From positions 496,001 through 560,000 of the forward strand of contig JACKMT010000001.1 in assembly GCA_024235255.1 (NCBI GenBank): DNA of 64,000 nt. The letters run 5' to 3'. Positions 27,067-36,089 of the stretch are shown in pieces. The notes under the pieces are model-generated. The model saw nothing but the letters and a program-made list of their open reading frames with translations. It made no database searches and was not told the origin of the DNA. The translations under genes and the position numbers were made by a program. Every line of letters begins with the position of its first letter. Position 1 is the stretch's first letter. This stretch comes from Chromatiaceae bacterium. Its GTDB lineage: Bacteria; Pseudomonadota; Gammaproteobacteria; Chromatiales; Chromatiaceae.

Positions 27067-28584
27067 CTAGGGTCGGCTGTCGCCGATGCCGTTGAGCAAG
27101 CGCCTGATTTCGGGCAGCAGATCGGAAGCCAGCATGCCACGCTCCCCTTCACCTGCGCATGCGTCACCCGCTGCGGCGTGCACACAGACGCCGACAGCGG
27201 CGGCATCCGCCGCTGCAAAGCCCTGTGCCAGCAGGCCGCCGAGGAGACCGGTCAGCACATCGCCCATCCCGCCACTGGCCATGCCGGGGTTGCCGTCGCT
27301 GCAGACGGCAAGCGGGCGCTGGGTGGAATCGACGATCAGCGTGCCCGCGCCCTTGAGCACCACAACCCCACCGTATCGCTCGTGCAGACGCGCCGCGGCG
27401 GCGAAACGATCCGCCTGAACCGCCCGGCTGGTGATGCCGAGCAGCCGGCCCGCCTCCCCCGGGTGGGGCGTCAATATCCAGTCATCGCGCTGCATTGGGT
27501 CGTCTGCCAGCAGATTCAGCGCATCCGCATCCACCACCATGGGCAGACCGCTATCCAACGCCCGTCCCAGCAGTTCGCGCGACCAGGCACGCTGCCCAAG
27601 TCCCGGTCCGACGGCAATGACGGTCGCTTTTTTCAGCAGCGCTAAAAGATCGCCACCGTCGCGCACCGCATGGCACATCAGTTCGGGACAGTGCAGATTC
27701 ATCACCGCTGCATGCTCCGGATGGGTGGCTACGCTGACCAGGCCGGCACCGCTTCTGGCGGCCGCTTCGGCAGCCAGTCGCGCAGCACCGGAGTAGCCCG
27801 GTGCGCCACCGATGACCAGCAGGTGGCCGAAGTGGCCCTTATGCGCCGCCCTGGGACGGGGCGCCAGCATGGTCGACTGCTGTTCCCAATCCAACCGCCG
27901 GCTGGAGAGCAGCTGGCGGCCGTAGATTGCGGCGGGCACATCCAGCGCATTAAATCGAATTAAACCGCAATGACCCGGCCCCTGGGCCGTAAACATCCCC
28001 TGCTTTAGACCGATAAAACTGATGCACGCATCCGCCTCCACCGCGACGCCCAGCACCTCGCCGGTATCCGCATGCAGTCCGGAAGGTATGTCGAGTGCCA
28101 GCACCGGCGCGGCGTGCCGATTTACCGCCTCAAGCGCATCCCGCCAACGCCCGGCCACCGTCCGCTCCAAGCCGGTGCCGAACACGCCGTCGACGATGAG
28201 GTCCGTCTGCAGCGGCAGTTTTTCATAGCTGAATACCGCGCCCTTGGCTTCGCGGTAAGCCTCCGCGCAGGCCAGCGCGTCGCCTTGCAGACGGCCCGGA
28301 TCGCCAAGCTGCAGTAGATGTACCATGTAGCCCTGCTGCAGCGCGAGACGCGCCAGCACGTATGCGTCACCGCCGTTGTTGCCGATTCCGCACAACAGGG
28401 TGATATCCCGCGCGTCCGGCCACTGCTCGCGCAGCAACTCGAATGCCGCTGCTCCGGCCCGCTCCATCAGGACTCTGCCGGGTATGCCGAACTCCTCAAT
28501 CGCGATCCTGTCCAGCTCCCGCACCTGCGCTGCAAGATAGAGCGCGTGCGGGAGACGGTCGATGTGCGGTGTGGAACGGTCCAT
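27067..28584 (-). CDS. nnr: Bifunctional NAD(P)H-hydrate epimerase / ADP-dependent dehydratase
   Basis: 505 residues, both halves present. The N-terminal YjeF_N epimerase (about 15-220) carries LLCGIGNNGGDAYVLAR and VDGVFGTG. The C-terminal ribokinase-like dehydratase (about 230-500) carries GHFGHLLVIGGAPGYSGA, GPGLGQ, VDADALNLL, LTPHPGEAGRLL and the GNPGMASGGMGDVLTG signature. The protein repairs damaged NAD(P)H. It is divergent from queG with 76 bp between starts and is first gene of the long minus-strand run. Confidence 0.95.
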   Translation of the reverse strand: MDRSTPHIDRLPHALYLAAQVRELDRIAIEEFGIPGRVLMERAGAAAFELLREQWPDARDITLLCGIGNNGGDAYVLARLALQQGYMVHLLQLGDPGRLQGDALACAEAYREAKGAVFSYEKLPLQTDLIVDGVFGTGLERTVAGRWRDALEAVNRHAAPVLALDIPSGLHADTGEVLGVAVEADACISFIGLKQGMFTAQGPGHCGLIRFNALDVPAAIYGRQLLSSRRLDWEQQSTMLAPRPRAAHKGHFGHLLVIGGAPGYSGAARLAAEAAARSGAGLVSVATHPEHAAVMNLHCPELMCHAVRDGGDLLALLKKATVIAVGPGLGQRAWSRELLGRALDSGLPMVVDADALNLLADDPMQRDDWILTPHPGEAGRLLGITSRAVQADRFAAAARLHERYGGVVVLKGAGTLIVDSTQRPLAVCSDGNPGMASGGMGDVLTGLLGGLLAQGFAAADAAAVGVCVHAAAGDACAGEGERGMLASDLLPEIRRLLNGIGDSRP

Positions 28585-28660
28585 TGTCGGTGCACTCTGT
28601 TTGGCGGTCGATGGTATGGTTCATAATATACCGCATGGCTGAACCGCCGTCAGAGAAACG

Positions 28661-29731
28661 ATGCGTCAATACTCAACTTCAATCGACTACGCCGCGCTGG
28701 CGCTGGATATCAAAGCCTGGGGCCGCCAGCTCGGCTTTCAGCAGCTGGGCATAGCAGACACCGATCTCACGCAGGCGGAGTCTATGTTCGAAGCCTGGCT
28801 CGCAGACGACAATCACGGCACCATGGACTACATGGTAAAACACGGCCGCAAGCGCAGCCGCCCCGCTGAGCTGGTTCCCGGCACGCTGCGTGTGATATCG
28901 GTGCGCATGGATTATCTGGCGCCCGACGATAATGCTGCAGCGGTGCTCTCGGACCGGCACAAGGGCTTTGTTTCACGCTATGCGCTGGGCGGGGATTACC
29001 ACCGACTGATGCGCAACAGACTGCAGCGCCTGGCTACCCGGATCGAAGCGACCATCGGCAGTTTCGGCTACCGCGCTTTTGTCGACTCGGCACCGGTGCT
29101 GGAAAAACCGCTGGCGCAAAAAGCGGGCCTGGGCTGGCAGGGCAAGCACAGCAATCTGGTCAGCCGCGCGGCGGGAAACTGGTTCTTTCTGGGAGAGCTG
29201 TACACTGACCTGCCGTTGCCGGCTGATCAAGCGGAGCGCGACCATTGCGGCAGCTGCAGCGACTGCATCGAAGTCTGCCCCACGGGTGCGATAGTCGCGC
29301 CTTACCGGGTCGATGCCCGGCGCTGTATCTCCTACCTCACCATAGAACTCGACGGGTCGATCCCGGTTGACCTGCGGCCGCTGCTGGGAAACCGGATCTA
29401 CGGTTGCGACGACTGCCTGCTTACCTGTCCCTGGAACCGTTTTGCCACAGCGACGCAGGAACCGGCATTTGTGCCGCGCAACGCGCTTGACGCTTCGCGG
29501 TTAATCGATCTTTTCAGCTGGAGTGAAGCGCAGTTTCTGCACCGTTTGGAGGGATCCCCGATCCGCCGCATCGGCTACCCGCGCTGGCTCAGAAACATTG
29601 CCGTGGCATTGGGCAACGCACCCGCTGACCAGGCGTCCGTGCAGGCGCTTGCCGCACGCCTCAACGACTCATCTGAGCTGGTCGCAGAGCATGTCGGCTG
29701 GGCGCTACAGCGCCTGATAGGAGAGGGTTAG
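28661..29731 (+). CDS. queG: Epoxyqueuosine reductase
   Basis: 356 residues. N-terminal cobalamin-binding domain with DYLAP and LGGDYHRLMRNRL, two 4Fe-4S motifs (CGSCSDCIEVCPTGA and CDDCLLTCPWNRFA), and a C-terminal HEAT-like helical part. QueG carries out the last step of queuosine synthesis in tRNA using a B12 cofactor. Gene order queG-divergent-nnr is conserved with E. coli. Ends 24 bp from the convergent orn. Confidence 0.96.
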   Translation: MRQYSTSIDYAALALDIKAWGRQLGFQQLGIADTDLTQAESMFEAWLADDNHGTMDYMVKHGRKRSRPAELVPGTLRVISVRMDYLAPDDNAAAVLSDRHKGFVSRYALGGDYHRLMRNRLQRLATRIEATIGSFGYRAFVDSAPVLEKPLAQKAGLGWQGKHSNLVSRAAGNWFFLGELYTDLPLPADQAERDHCGSCSDCIEVCPTGAIVAPYRVDARRCISYLTIELDGSIPVDLRPLLGNRIYGCDDCLLTCPWNRFATATQEPAFVPRNALDASRLIDLFSWSEAQFLHRLEGSPIRRIGYPRWLRNIAVALGNAPADQASVQALAARLNDSSELVAEHVGWALQRLIGEG

Positions 29732-29755
29732 CCGGAACTTGCAGGAATAGGAAAG

Positions 29756-30328
29756 CTACTTTCCCTTGCTTTTGCCCGCTGCCGGTAGACGCAGAAACTG
29801 CTTCCGGTAATGGCGCAGCTCCTCGATCGAGTCACGGACATCGTCAAGTGCCAGATGTTTGCCGTTTTTCACCACACCCGAAGCCACTTCCGGCGCCCAG
29901 CGATTGGCCAGCTCCTTGAGTGTACTCACATCCAGGTTGCGATAGTGAAAATAAGCTTCCAGCGCCGGCATGCAGCGGGCGAGAAAACGCCGGTCCTGGC
30001 AGATGCTGTTGCCGCAGATGGGCGAGGCTCCCGGCGGCACGTGCTGTTCCAGGAAAGCCAGCGTGATGCCTTCCGCCGCGCGCTCATCGCAGACGCTGTT
30101 CTGCACCCGCTCGGTCAACCCCGAATCGCGGTGCTGATTGGTGTTCCACTCATCCATGCCGGCCATAATCTCCTCCGGTTGATGAATGGCAATGACTGGT
30201 CCCTCCGCCAGGATATTCAGGTCTTGATCGGTCACAATGGTGGCGATCTCGATGATTCGGTCGAACTGGGTGTCCAGTCCGGTCATTTCGAGATCGATCC
30301 AGATAAGATTGGTTGGGTCAGCAGCCAT
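29756..30328 (-). CDS. orn: Oligoribonuclease
   Basis: 190 residues. DEDDh exonuclease motifs: IWIDLEMTGLD at residues 9-19, the NSICQDRRFL region, and HLALDDVRDSIEEL near the C-terminus. Orn degrades RNA dinucleotides, including pGpG from cyclic-di-GMP turnover. It is divergent from the M48 protease gene and convergent with queG. Confidence 0.97.
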   Translation of the reverse strand: MAADPTNLIWIDLEMTGLDTQFDRIIEIATIVTDQDLNILAEGPVIAIHQPEEIMAGMDEWNTNQHRDSGLTERVQNSVCDERAAEGITLAFLEQHVPPGASPICGNSICQDRRFLARCMPALEAYFHYRNLDVSTLKELANRWAPEVASGVVKNGKHLALDDVRDSIEELRHYRKQFLRLPAAGKSKGK

Positions 30329-30398
30329 GATTACTCCCGGTGGAACGCGCCGTCCGACATTCTAGCAGAGCTTGCAGCAACCCTGTATCCTGTTGCGC

Positions 30399-31640
30399 AT
30401 GTACCTCTTCACCCTGTTTTTTCTGACAGCACTCGCTTTGGGCCTGGGAGTGCAACTCTGGCTGCTTCAGCGCCATCGAAAAGCAGTCGAAACGCACCGG
30501 GAACAGGTGCCCGATGCGTTCCGGGAGCGGATCACGCTGGCCGAGCATCAGAAGGCGGCAGCCTATACCTTGTCGAAAACCGGGCTCTATCGCATTGAGC
30601 TCCCGCTGCAGACGATACCGCTGCTGCTGCTTACGCTGGGCGGCGGGATCGGCATGCTCCAAGCTTTCTGGATCGATCTGCTGGCAAGCCCGCTGGCGGC
30701 TGGTATCGCACTCATTCTGTCGGCATTTCTGATCCTGGGTCTGTTTGATCTCCCCTTTTCCGTCTGGCGTACGTTCGTGCTTGAAAAAGAGTTCGGCTTC
30801 AACCGCACTACCCCTGCTCGTTTCATCAAGGATCTGGTACTGCAGGTTTTGCTCCTGGTTGCACTCGGTACGCCGCTGTTGTGGGCCATTCTGTGGCTCA
30901 TGCAGGAGGCCGGCGAGCTTTGGTGGCTGGCCGCCTGGCTGGTCTGGATCGGTTTTACGCTGGCGATCACCTGGCTCTACCCGTCACTGATCGCGCCGCT
31001 GTTCAACCGGTTTACGCCGCTGCAGGAGGGCGAACTTAAACAGCGTGTACAGCAGCTGCTGGAACGCTGCGGCTTCACCAGCAGCGGCATCTTCGTCATG
31101 GATGGATCCAGGCGTTCCGGACACGGCAACGCCTATTTCACCGGCTTCGGCAAGCAGAAACGCATCGTGTTTTACGACACACTGCTAGCGCATCTGGAGC
31201 ATGCCGAGACGGAGGCAGTACTGGCACATGAACTGGGTCATTTCAAGCGCCGGCATATAGTCAAGCAACTGGCGCTGTCGGCACTGCTAGGGCTGGCCGG
31301 GCTGGCAGTGCTGGGCTGGTTGTCCGGAGAGCTCTGGTTTTACCGGGGACTCGGCGTGAACAGTGACTCCAATGCACTGGCGCTGCTGCTGTTCCTGCTG
31401 GTCACGCCGGTATTTACCCAGTTCCTGCATCCGCTGCTTGCCCTGCTGTCGCGACGCTACGAATTCGAGGCAGACGATTTTGCGCGCCTGCAGACCGGCG
31501 CTGAACCACTCATCAGCGCGCTGGTCAAACTATACCGGGAGAACGCCAGTACCCTGACGCCGGATCCGCTATACTCGGCTTTTCACGACAGTCATCCACC
31601 GGCGCCGGTGCGGGTGGCGCAGCTCAACTCGAAAACCTGA
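30399..31640 (+). CDS. M48 (Ste24-like) membrane zinc metallopeptidase
   Basis: 413 residues from the ATG at 30399; the frame is open from a TTG at 30372, but the membrane-spanning N-terminus begins at MYLFTLFFLTALALGLGV. Several hydrophobic segments flank the catalytic domain. The zinc motif is HELGHFKRRH (His277 and His281, Glu278), and the third ligand is expected in RRYEFEADDFA. FNRFTPLQEGELKQR is the typical CAAX-protease-1 stretch. In eukaryotes the family processes prenylated proteins; bacterial members probably act in membrane-protein quality control. It is followed by a cytochrome gene 18 bp downstream. Confidence 0.9.
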   Translation: MYLFTLFFLTALALGLGVQLWLLQRHRKAVETHREQVPDAFRERITLAEHQKAAAYTLSKTGLYRIELPLQTIPLLLLTLGGGIGMLQAFWIDLLASPLAAGIALILSAFLILGLFDLPFSVWRTFVLEKEFGFNRTTPARFIKDLVLQVLLLVALGTPLLWAILWLMQEAGELWWLAAWLVWIGFTLAITWLYPSLIAPLFNRFTPLQEGELKQRVQQLLERCGFTSSGIFVMDGSRRSGHGNAYFTGFGKQKRIVFYDTLLAHLEHAETEAVLAHELGHFKRRHIVKQLALSALLGLAGLAVLGWLSGELWFYRGLGVNSDSNALALLLFLLVTPVFTQFLHPLLALLSRRYEFEADDFARLQTGAEPLISALVKLYRENASTLTPDPLYSAFHDSHPPAPVRVAQLNSKT

Positions 31641-31658
31641 AATGCAAGAGGTTACTCC

Positions 31659-31943
31659 ATGAAACTTGTTCCACCTCTCCTTTTCCTGACCCTTACCGTC
31701 ATCGGCAGCAGCCAGGTCCTTGCGTTCGATCCGGCAGCAGGGCAGCAGCTGGTCGATGACAACTGCGACAGCTGCCATGGCACCGAGGTGTACACACGCA
31801 AAGACCGTATGGTGAAATCGCGCGCCGGCCTGACCACACAGGTGAAACGCTGTGAACTTGCCCTCGGCCTGACCTGGTTCGACGAGGATGTGGAAAACGC
31901 GGCTGAATACCTGAACCGGCAGTTTTACCGTTTTGACAAGTAA
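31659..31943 (+). CDS. Small periplasmic cytochrome c
   Basis: 94 residues with a signal peptide (VPPLLFLTLTVIGSSQVLA, mature from about residue 23) and one heme-binding motif CDSCH (Cys36, Cys39, His40). A further cysteine lies in VKRCELALGLTWFDEDVE; no obvious C-terminal methionine ligand is seen except Met51 in KDRMVKS. An AAGAGGT ribosome site precedes the ATG. It sits between the M48 protease and rsgA, both housekeeping genes. Its electron partner is unknown. Confidence 0.85.
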   Translation: MKLVPPLLFLTLTVIGSSQVLAFDPAAGQQLVDDNCDSCHGTEVYTRKDRMVKSRAGLTTQVKRCELALGLTWFDEDVENAAEYLNRQFYRFDK

Positions 31944-31964
31944 ACACGCCCTTGCAGCCTAGGG

Positions 31965-32972
31965 ATGGCCCGGCGGAGACTCACTCAGCGGCAGCGGCAG
32001 CGGATAGAGGCCACCCAGGTAAAACGCAGACGGCAGCTCGAACAGCGCCGTCCGGACAGCCCCGAACCGGTGCCGGGCGACAGCTGCCATGAAGGAAGAG
32101 TTATCACCCGCCACGGCCAGAACCTGGCCGTGGCGGACAGAGACGGAAATCTTTACCACTGCCTGTTGCGGCAGAGCATTGGCGAGCCGGTTTGCGGCGA
32201 CAGAGTCGTGTGGCAGCCCACCGCAGCCGATCACGGCGTCGTCACCGCACTGCTCGATCGCAGCAGCATCCTGACCCGTCCCACCTACGCCGCCTTGGAA
32301 AAACCGCTGGCAGCCAATATCGATCTGCTGGTGGTGGTACTGGCGCCGGAGCCGGCGCCAAGTCAGTATCTGCTCGACCAGTATCTGGTGGCCGCTGAAA
32401 ATCTGGGAGTCGATGTCGTGATCACGCTGAATAAATACGACCTTATCGATGCGCAGGGCGCCGCCGAGTTCGAGCGGGATTTCGGACACTACGCAACGAT
32501 CGGTTATCCGCTGGTACCGGTCAGCGCCAAACTTGAGCACGGACTGGACCCGCTGATCGACCGGCTGCGGCAACATACCAGCATTCTTGTCGGGCAGTCG
32601 GGGGTAGGCAAATCCTCGCTGATCAAAGCGCTGCTGCCCGACATAGATATCCAGATAGGACGGCTGTCCGCAGCATCGGGTATGGGGCGGCACACCACTT
32701 CGGCGGCCACGCTGTACCGTATGTCTCAAGGCGGTGAGCTGATTGACTCGCCTGGAGTCCGCAGTTTCCGGCTTGGCCGTATGAATACCCGGCAACTGGA
32801 AATCGGTTTCCGGGAGTTTCGCCCCTATATCGGGCGCTGCCGTTTCAGCGACTGCAGCCATGATCACGAACCGGAGTGTGCGCTGATCGCAGCGGTTGCC
32901 AAAGGGCTGATCGATCCCCGGCGGCTGCAGAACTTCCGCCATATGGCGGCCAATCTGGTAAGGGAGTATTAG
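31965..32972 (+). CDS. rsgA: Small ribosomal subunit biogenesis GTPase RsgA
   Basis: 335 residues. An arginine- and glutamine-rich start, an OB-fold (about 40-110), a circularly permuted G domain with NKYD before the P-loop GQSGVGKSSLIKALLP, then DSPGVRSF, and a C-terminal zinc motif CRFSDCSHDHEPEC. RsgA checks maturation of the 30S subunit. It lies near orn as in enteric bacteria. Confidence 0.97.
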   Translation: MARRRLTQRQRQRIEATQVKRRRQLEQRRPDSPEPVPGDSCHEGRVITRHGQNLAVADRDGNLYHCLLRQSIGEPVCGDRVVWQPTAADHGVVTALLDRSSILTRPTYAALEKPLAANIDLLVVVLAPEPAPSQYLLDQYLVAAENLGVDVVITLNKYDLIDAQGAAEFERDFGHYATIGYPLVPVSAKLEHGLDPLIDRLRQHTSILVGQSGVGKSSLIKALLPDIDIQIGRLSAASGMGRHTTSAATLYRMSQGGELIDSPGVRSFRLGRMNTRQLEIGFREFRPYIGRCRFSDCSHDHEPECALIAAVAKGLIDPRRLQNFRHMAANLVREY

Positions 32973-33010
32973 CGTTATCTCACATCCAACAGGGTCGCGG
33001 CTGTGCGGGA

Positions 33011-34384
33011 TTATGAGGCCAGGTACGAATCGCCGTTGAAGGTTATGCTTATACTTGCACCACCCAACTCGCTTGCAGCGATCTCCAGGGAACCTTTGTA
33101 CAGACCGATGATATCCTTCGCCACGCTCAGCCCTATTCCCTGTCCCGGCTGGCGCTGATCGATACGCACGCCGCGATTGAGCACCTCCGCGCGTTTCGCC
33201 GCCGCTATTCCCGGACCATCATCCTCGATGATCAATCTCATGCCCTGCCCACTGCCGTGGCGCTCAGCCAATCTCCCGCCGGTTACCCGCACCCGCTTTT
33301 TCCCGTACTTGAAGGCGTTATCCAGCAGGTTGCCCATGAATTCCATCAGATCGGACTGTTCACCGTAGAAACTGACCGCCGGATCGATCGCTGTTTGACA
33401 ATCTATTCCCTTCTCTCGATACACTTTTTCCAGTGTCTCACGCAGCCTCTCCACGACCGGCGCCACCTTGAACGAGGTTCCCGGAACGGTCACAGTAGCA
33501 GCTGCAGCGCGCCGCAGCTGGTGCTGCACTATCTCGTCCATGCGTGCCACCTGCTCGTTGACGGTCTGGCGCATTTTATCGGAAGCATCGCTTTCGGCGG
33601 ATCCACGCAACAGCGTGAGCGGGGTTTTCAGGCTGTGCGCAAGATCCCCCAAACTGTTGCGGTAGCGGTCCCGGCTGGCCCGGCCACTTTGAATCAGCAT
33701 ATTGATGTTGCTTATCAGCCCCTGCAGCTCTTTCGGATGAGCCCCCCCGATTACCTCGATCTCACCCAACTCCACCCGGCGCAGATCCGCGGCAACGCTG
33801 CGCAACGGTTTCAGACCCCAGCCGAGCACCAAACCCTGGACAATCAACAGCAACAAAGATACGCCGCCCAGCCAGTAGAACAGCCTGGCCCGGAAGGCGT
33901 CCACCTGAGCGGTCATTGCTTCTGTGTTCTCGGCGATTGAGAGCGTGTAGCCAAGCTCTTTGCCTGCATCGTTTATCCAGGCGACGGCAAAATTCAGGAT
34001 ATAGAGATCCTCCGGCCCGTGCTGCTTCCGGTCGAACTGGTGGGCGCCCGGAGCCAGCTGTCGGCTAAAACCGATATCGCGCCCGAGCGAGGATCGCGAA
34101 CGCCACAGGTATTCGCCTGACTCCCCCACCACGGCGGCATAGAGACCCGAGTCAGGCGAAGCCAGCCTCGGATTGGGCAGATGCTCCGGCAACCGCATCC
34201 GCCCCAGTTCATCCTCTGCAGCGGCTCCGAGCAATGCATAAATCTGCTGCTGCAGCCGGTCGCGTATAGCGCTGTCCATACTCTCCCGGAATGCTCGATC
34301 GAGCGCCAATGCACCTAATCCGAGAAATGCCACGAGCACCAGGCTGGCAACCAACAGCAGCCGTCCATGGATGGAGTGCATCAT
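33011..34384 (-). CDS. PhoQ-like sensor histidine kinase
   Basis: 457 residues. Two membrane segments (about 7-28 and 168-190) bracket a periplasmic sensor of about 140 residues. A HAMP-like part leads to the phospho-acceptor motif LGDLAHSLKTPLTLL with His250, then N box NLLDNAFKYGKKR, G1 EDDGPGIAAAKRAEVLNRG and G2 GQGIGLSVAKDI. The long H-to-N spacing and the AHSLKTPL wording are PhoQ-like. It overlaps its response regulator by four bases. The ligand is unknown; magnesium or peptide sensing is inferred only from the family. Confidence 0.88.
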   Translation of the reverse strand: MMHSIHGRLLLVASLVLVAFLGLGALALDRAFRESMDSAIRDRLQQQIYALLGAAAEDELGRMRLPEHLPNPRLASPDSGLYAAVVGESGEYLWRSRSSLGRDIGFSRQLAPGAHQFDRKQHGPEDLYILNFAVAWINDAGKELGYTLSIAENTEAMTAQVDAFRARLFYWLGGVSLLLLIVQGLVLGWGLKPLRSVAADLRRVELGEIEVIGGAHPKELQGLISNINMLIQSGRASRDRYRNSLGDLAHSLKTPLTLLRGSAESDASDKMRQTVNEQVARMDEIVQHQLRRAAAATVTVPGTSFKVAPVVERLRETLEKVYREKGIDCQTAIDPAVSFYGEQSDLMEFMGNLLDNAFKYGKKRVRVTGGRLAERHGSGQGMRLIIEDDGPGIAAAKRAEVLNRGVRIDQRQPGQGIGLSVAKDIIGLYKGSLEIAASELGGASISITFNGDSYLAS

Positions 34385-35064
34385 GCTGTGTCTGGGTCCG
34401 ACCTGAAGCGGTATCCGCGTCCTCTGAGTGTTTCAATGGGCTGCAGATCGCCAGTCGGGTCCAGCTTGCGCCGCAGCCGGCCGACAAACACTTCGAGTAC
34501 GTTGCTGTCGCGGTCGTGGTCCTGCTCATAGACGTGATCTGTCAGCTCAGCTTTGGAAATCACCTCGCCGCGATGGAGCATCATGTACTCCAGCACCCGG
34601 TACTCGTATGCGGTGAGCTCAACCGTCTGGCCGTCTCGGGAGACAGACTGGTGTGCAGTATTCAGCGCCAACGGTCCCCAGGCAATCACCGGTGTCGAAA
34701 CGCCGGCCGACCGGCGGAGAAGCGCGTTCAGCCTGGCCAGCAGCTCCTCGAAATGGAATGGCTTGACCAGATAATCGTCTGCACCAACTTCCAACCCTTC
34801 GACCTTGTCCTGCCAGTTGCCGCGCGCCGTCAAAATCAGCACTGGCAGCGTCAAACCCTCAGCGCGGGCCTGTCGGATAACCTCTTTGCCGGTCAACTTG
34901 GGCAGACCGACATCCACCACCGCTAGATCCAGCGGGTACTCCCGCAGGTAGTAGAGCCCCTCTTCGCCATCCGCCGCCAGGTCGACCGAAAAGCCGCGCT
35001 GCATCAGCTTGCGTTTAAGCTGTTCGGCCAGCAGCGCTTCATCCTCCAGCACCAGAATTCGCAT
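34381..35064 (-). CDS. PhoP-like OmpR-family response regulator
   Basis: 227 residues. Receiver domain with Glu7/Asp8, phosphorylated Asp51 (AVVDVGLPKLTG) and Lys in DDYLVKPFHFEELLAR. A winged helix (about 130-222) includes LTAYEYRVLEYMMLHRGEV and VFVGRLRRKLD. The operon is PepSY protein - regulator - kinase. A tandem repeat with 11-bp period at 35611-35628 could be its own operator. Confidence 0.92.
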   Translation of the reverse strand: MRILVLEDEALLAEQLKRKLMQRGFSVDLAADGEEGLYYLREYPLDLAVVDVGLPKLTGKEVIRQARAEGLTLPVLILTARGNWQDKVEGLEVGADDYLVKPFHFEELLARLNALLRRSAGVSTPVIAWGPLALNTAHQSVSRDGQTVELTAYEYRVLEYMMLHRGEVISKAELTDHVYEQDHDRDSNVLEVFVGRLRRKLDPTGDLQPIETLRGRGYRFRSDPDTA

Positions 35065-35076
35065 ATCGTTTAACCG

Positions 35077-35373
35077 TTAGCGTCTGCGCTGGGGCGTCAC
35101 GCTCTCCCCGGTCGCGGCATCGGTGCGCAGGTTTCGGACTTTGCCATCCTTGGTCAGAATTCGTACAAAATAGGTAAGCCGACCGTTCACTTCACGTGTT
35201 TCCGCGGAGAGCACCCTGCCCCCGGTGCGTTCCCTTGCGCGCGATACCGCACTGTCGAGCCCCCGGTCCCACCCCGATCTCGAACCGGAATCAGACGACT
35301 GCGGCAGTGCCGGCTGGGTATAACCGATCACGGCTGCCAACAATATGCAAAATGTACGGCTGTAGTGACACAA
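35077..35373 (-). CDS. Small exported PepSY-domain protein
   Basis: About 98 residues if it starts at the TTG at 35371-35373, which has GGAG ten bases upstream and gives a clean signal peptide (SRTFCILLAAVIGYTQPALP). The frame extends to 35463, but that part is charged and would block export. The remainder reads as a PepSY domain (AVSRARERTGGRVLSAETRE, then YFVRILTKDGKVRNLRTDA). PepSY proteins in this place often modulate the neighbouring sensor kinase or proteases; here that is inference. It lies 12 bp before the response regulator gene. Confidence 0.7.
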   Translation of the reverse strand: MCHYSRTFCILLAAVIGYTQPALPQSSDSGSRSGWDRGLDSAVSRARERTGGRVLSAETREVNGRLTYFVRILTKDGKVRNLRTDAATGESVTPQRRR

Positions 35374-35781
35374 ACGACGCAATCTCCATGTGTGACCGAG
35401 ACGAAAATAGCGCTCAAACGGAACCGCTTCCAACTCCACTGGAGCAAGCCGCTTCCGCCGCAAGCAGATACTGCAGATAGAATCTACCTAACTCAAAGCT
35501 ATACTACACCATCGCCATTCATTACTGGGCTTAGTCAACGATGCTCAGTAATTTAAATTTTATGGCAAAGATGCCGCTATTCCAGTGGAAGCAAAGATTA
35601 ATACCCGTACGCTGAACCAAGGCTGAACGATGGCAAGCGGGATGCCGCGGCAACCGCCGCTTCGGTGTGGCAACGGCCGGGCCCGCCCAGCCTGAGCCTG
35701 GATCAGCCTGATCTGTTGCCGGCATGAATGTCGTGATATTCTTTTAAGTTGTATTTCAGATAGACCAGCAGGGGAATTGTC
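35374..35781. other. Intergenic region upstream of the PhoPQ-like operon and of a small plus-strand gene
   Basis: 408 bp between divergent genes. It holds the GCTGAAC tandem repeat (35611-35628), a small hairpin GCGGC/GCCGC (35647-35660), two direct CAGCCTGA copies 16 bp apart (35688 and 35704) and a dyad GATCAG-C-CTGATC (35701-35713). No credible additional gene was found. Density of repeats suggests regulatory DNA. Confidence 0.5.
35611..35628 (-). promoter_or_regulatory. Candidate PhoP-type operator: GCTGAAC tandem repeat
   Basis: Two exact copies of GCTGAAC (35611-35617, 35622-35628) are separated by four bases, an 11-bp period, read as GTTCAGC twice on the minus strand. OmpR/PhoP-family dimers bind head-to-tail hexamers with just this period. 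It lies about 240 bp upstream of the PepSY-regulator-kinase operon, so if it is the promoter site the leader would be long. Confidence 0.4.
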
Positions 35782-36000
35782 ATGCCTTATTTTGTCTACC
35801 AGATCTCGGAAGACAAACAACTAAAGTGTATTGATAGTATTGAAAATTATAAAGCAGCACGAAACCAGGTACGGCAACTGCGCAGTGAACAGATGAAGGA
35901 TGACACTTCGCTAATTCGACTGATTCACGCGAGCAGCCAGTTGGAAGCAGAGAGACTGCTGCTGACACCCAGGGCGACACCGGTTGAAGGCGACGATTGA
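35782..36000 (+). CDS. Small conserved-looking hypothetical protein
   Basis: 72 residues, not recognised. It has a good ribosome site (AGGGGA six bases before the ATG). The sequence starts with a beta-like stretch MPYFVYQIS, then two charged helices (YKAARNQVRQLRSEQ and SSQLEAERLLLT). No signal peptide, cysteines or membrane segment. It precedes the DUF1631 gene by about 90 bp in the same direction and may share its transcript. Confidence 0.65.
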   Translation: MPYFVYQISEDKQLKCIDSIENYKAARNQVRQLRSEQMKDDTSLIRLIHASSQLEAERLLLTPRATPVEGDD

Positions 36001-36089
36001 AATGGCAGCAATCTTACTGCTGCTCCTGTTCGAGTGGCAGTACCCGAATTTACGGACTGAGCTATAGCTGATGCGAAAAATAGAAAAGG

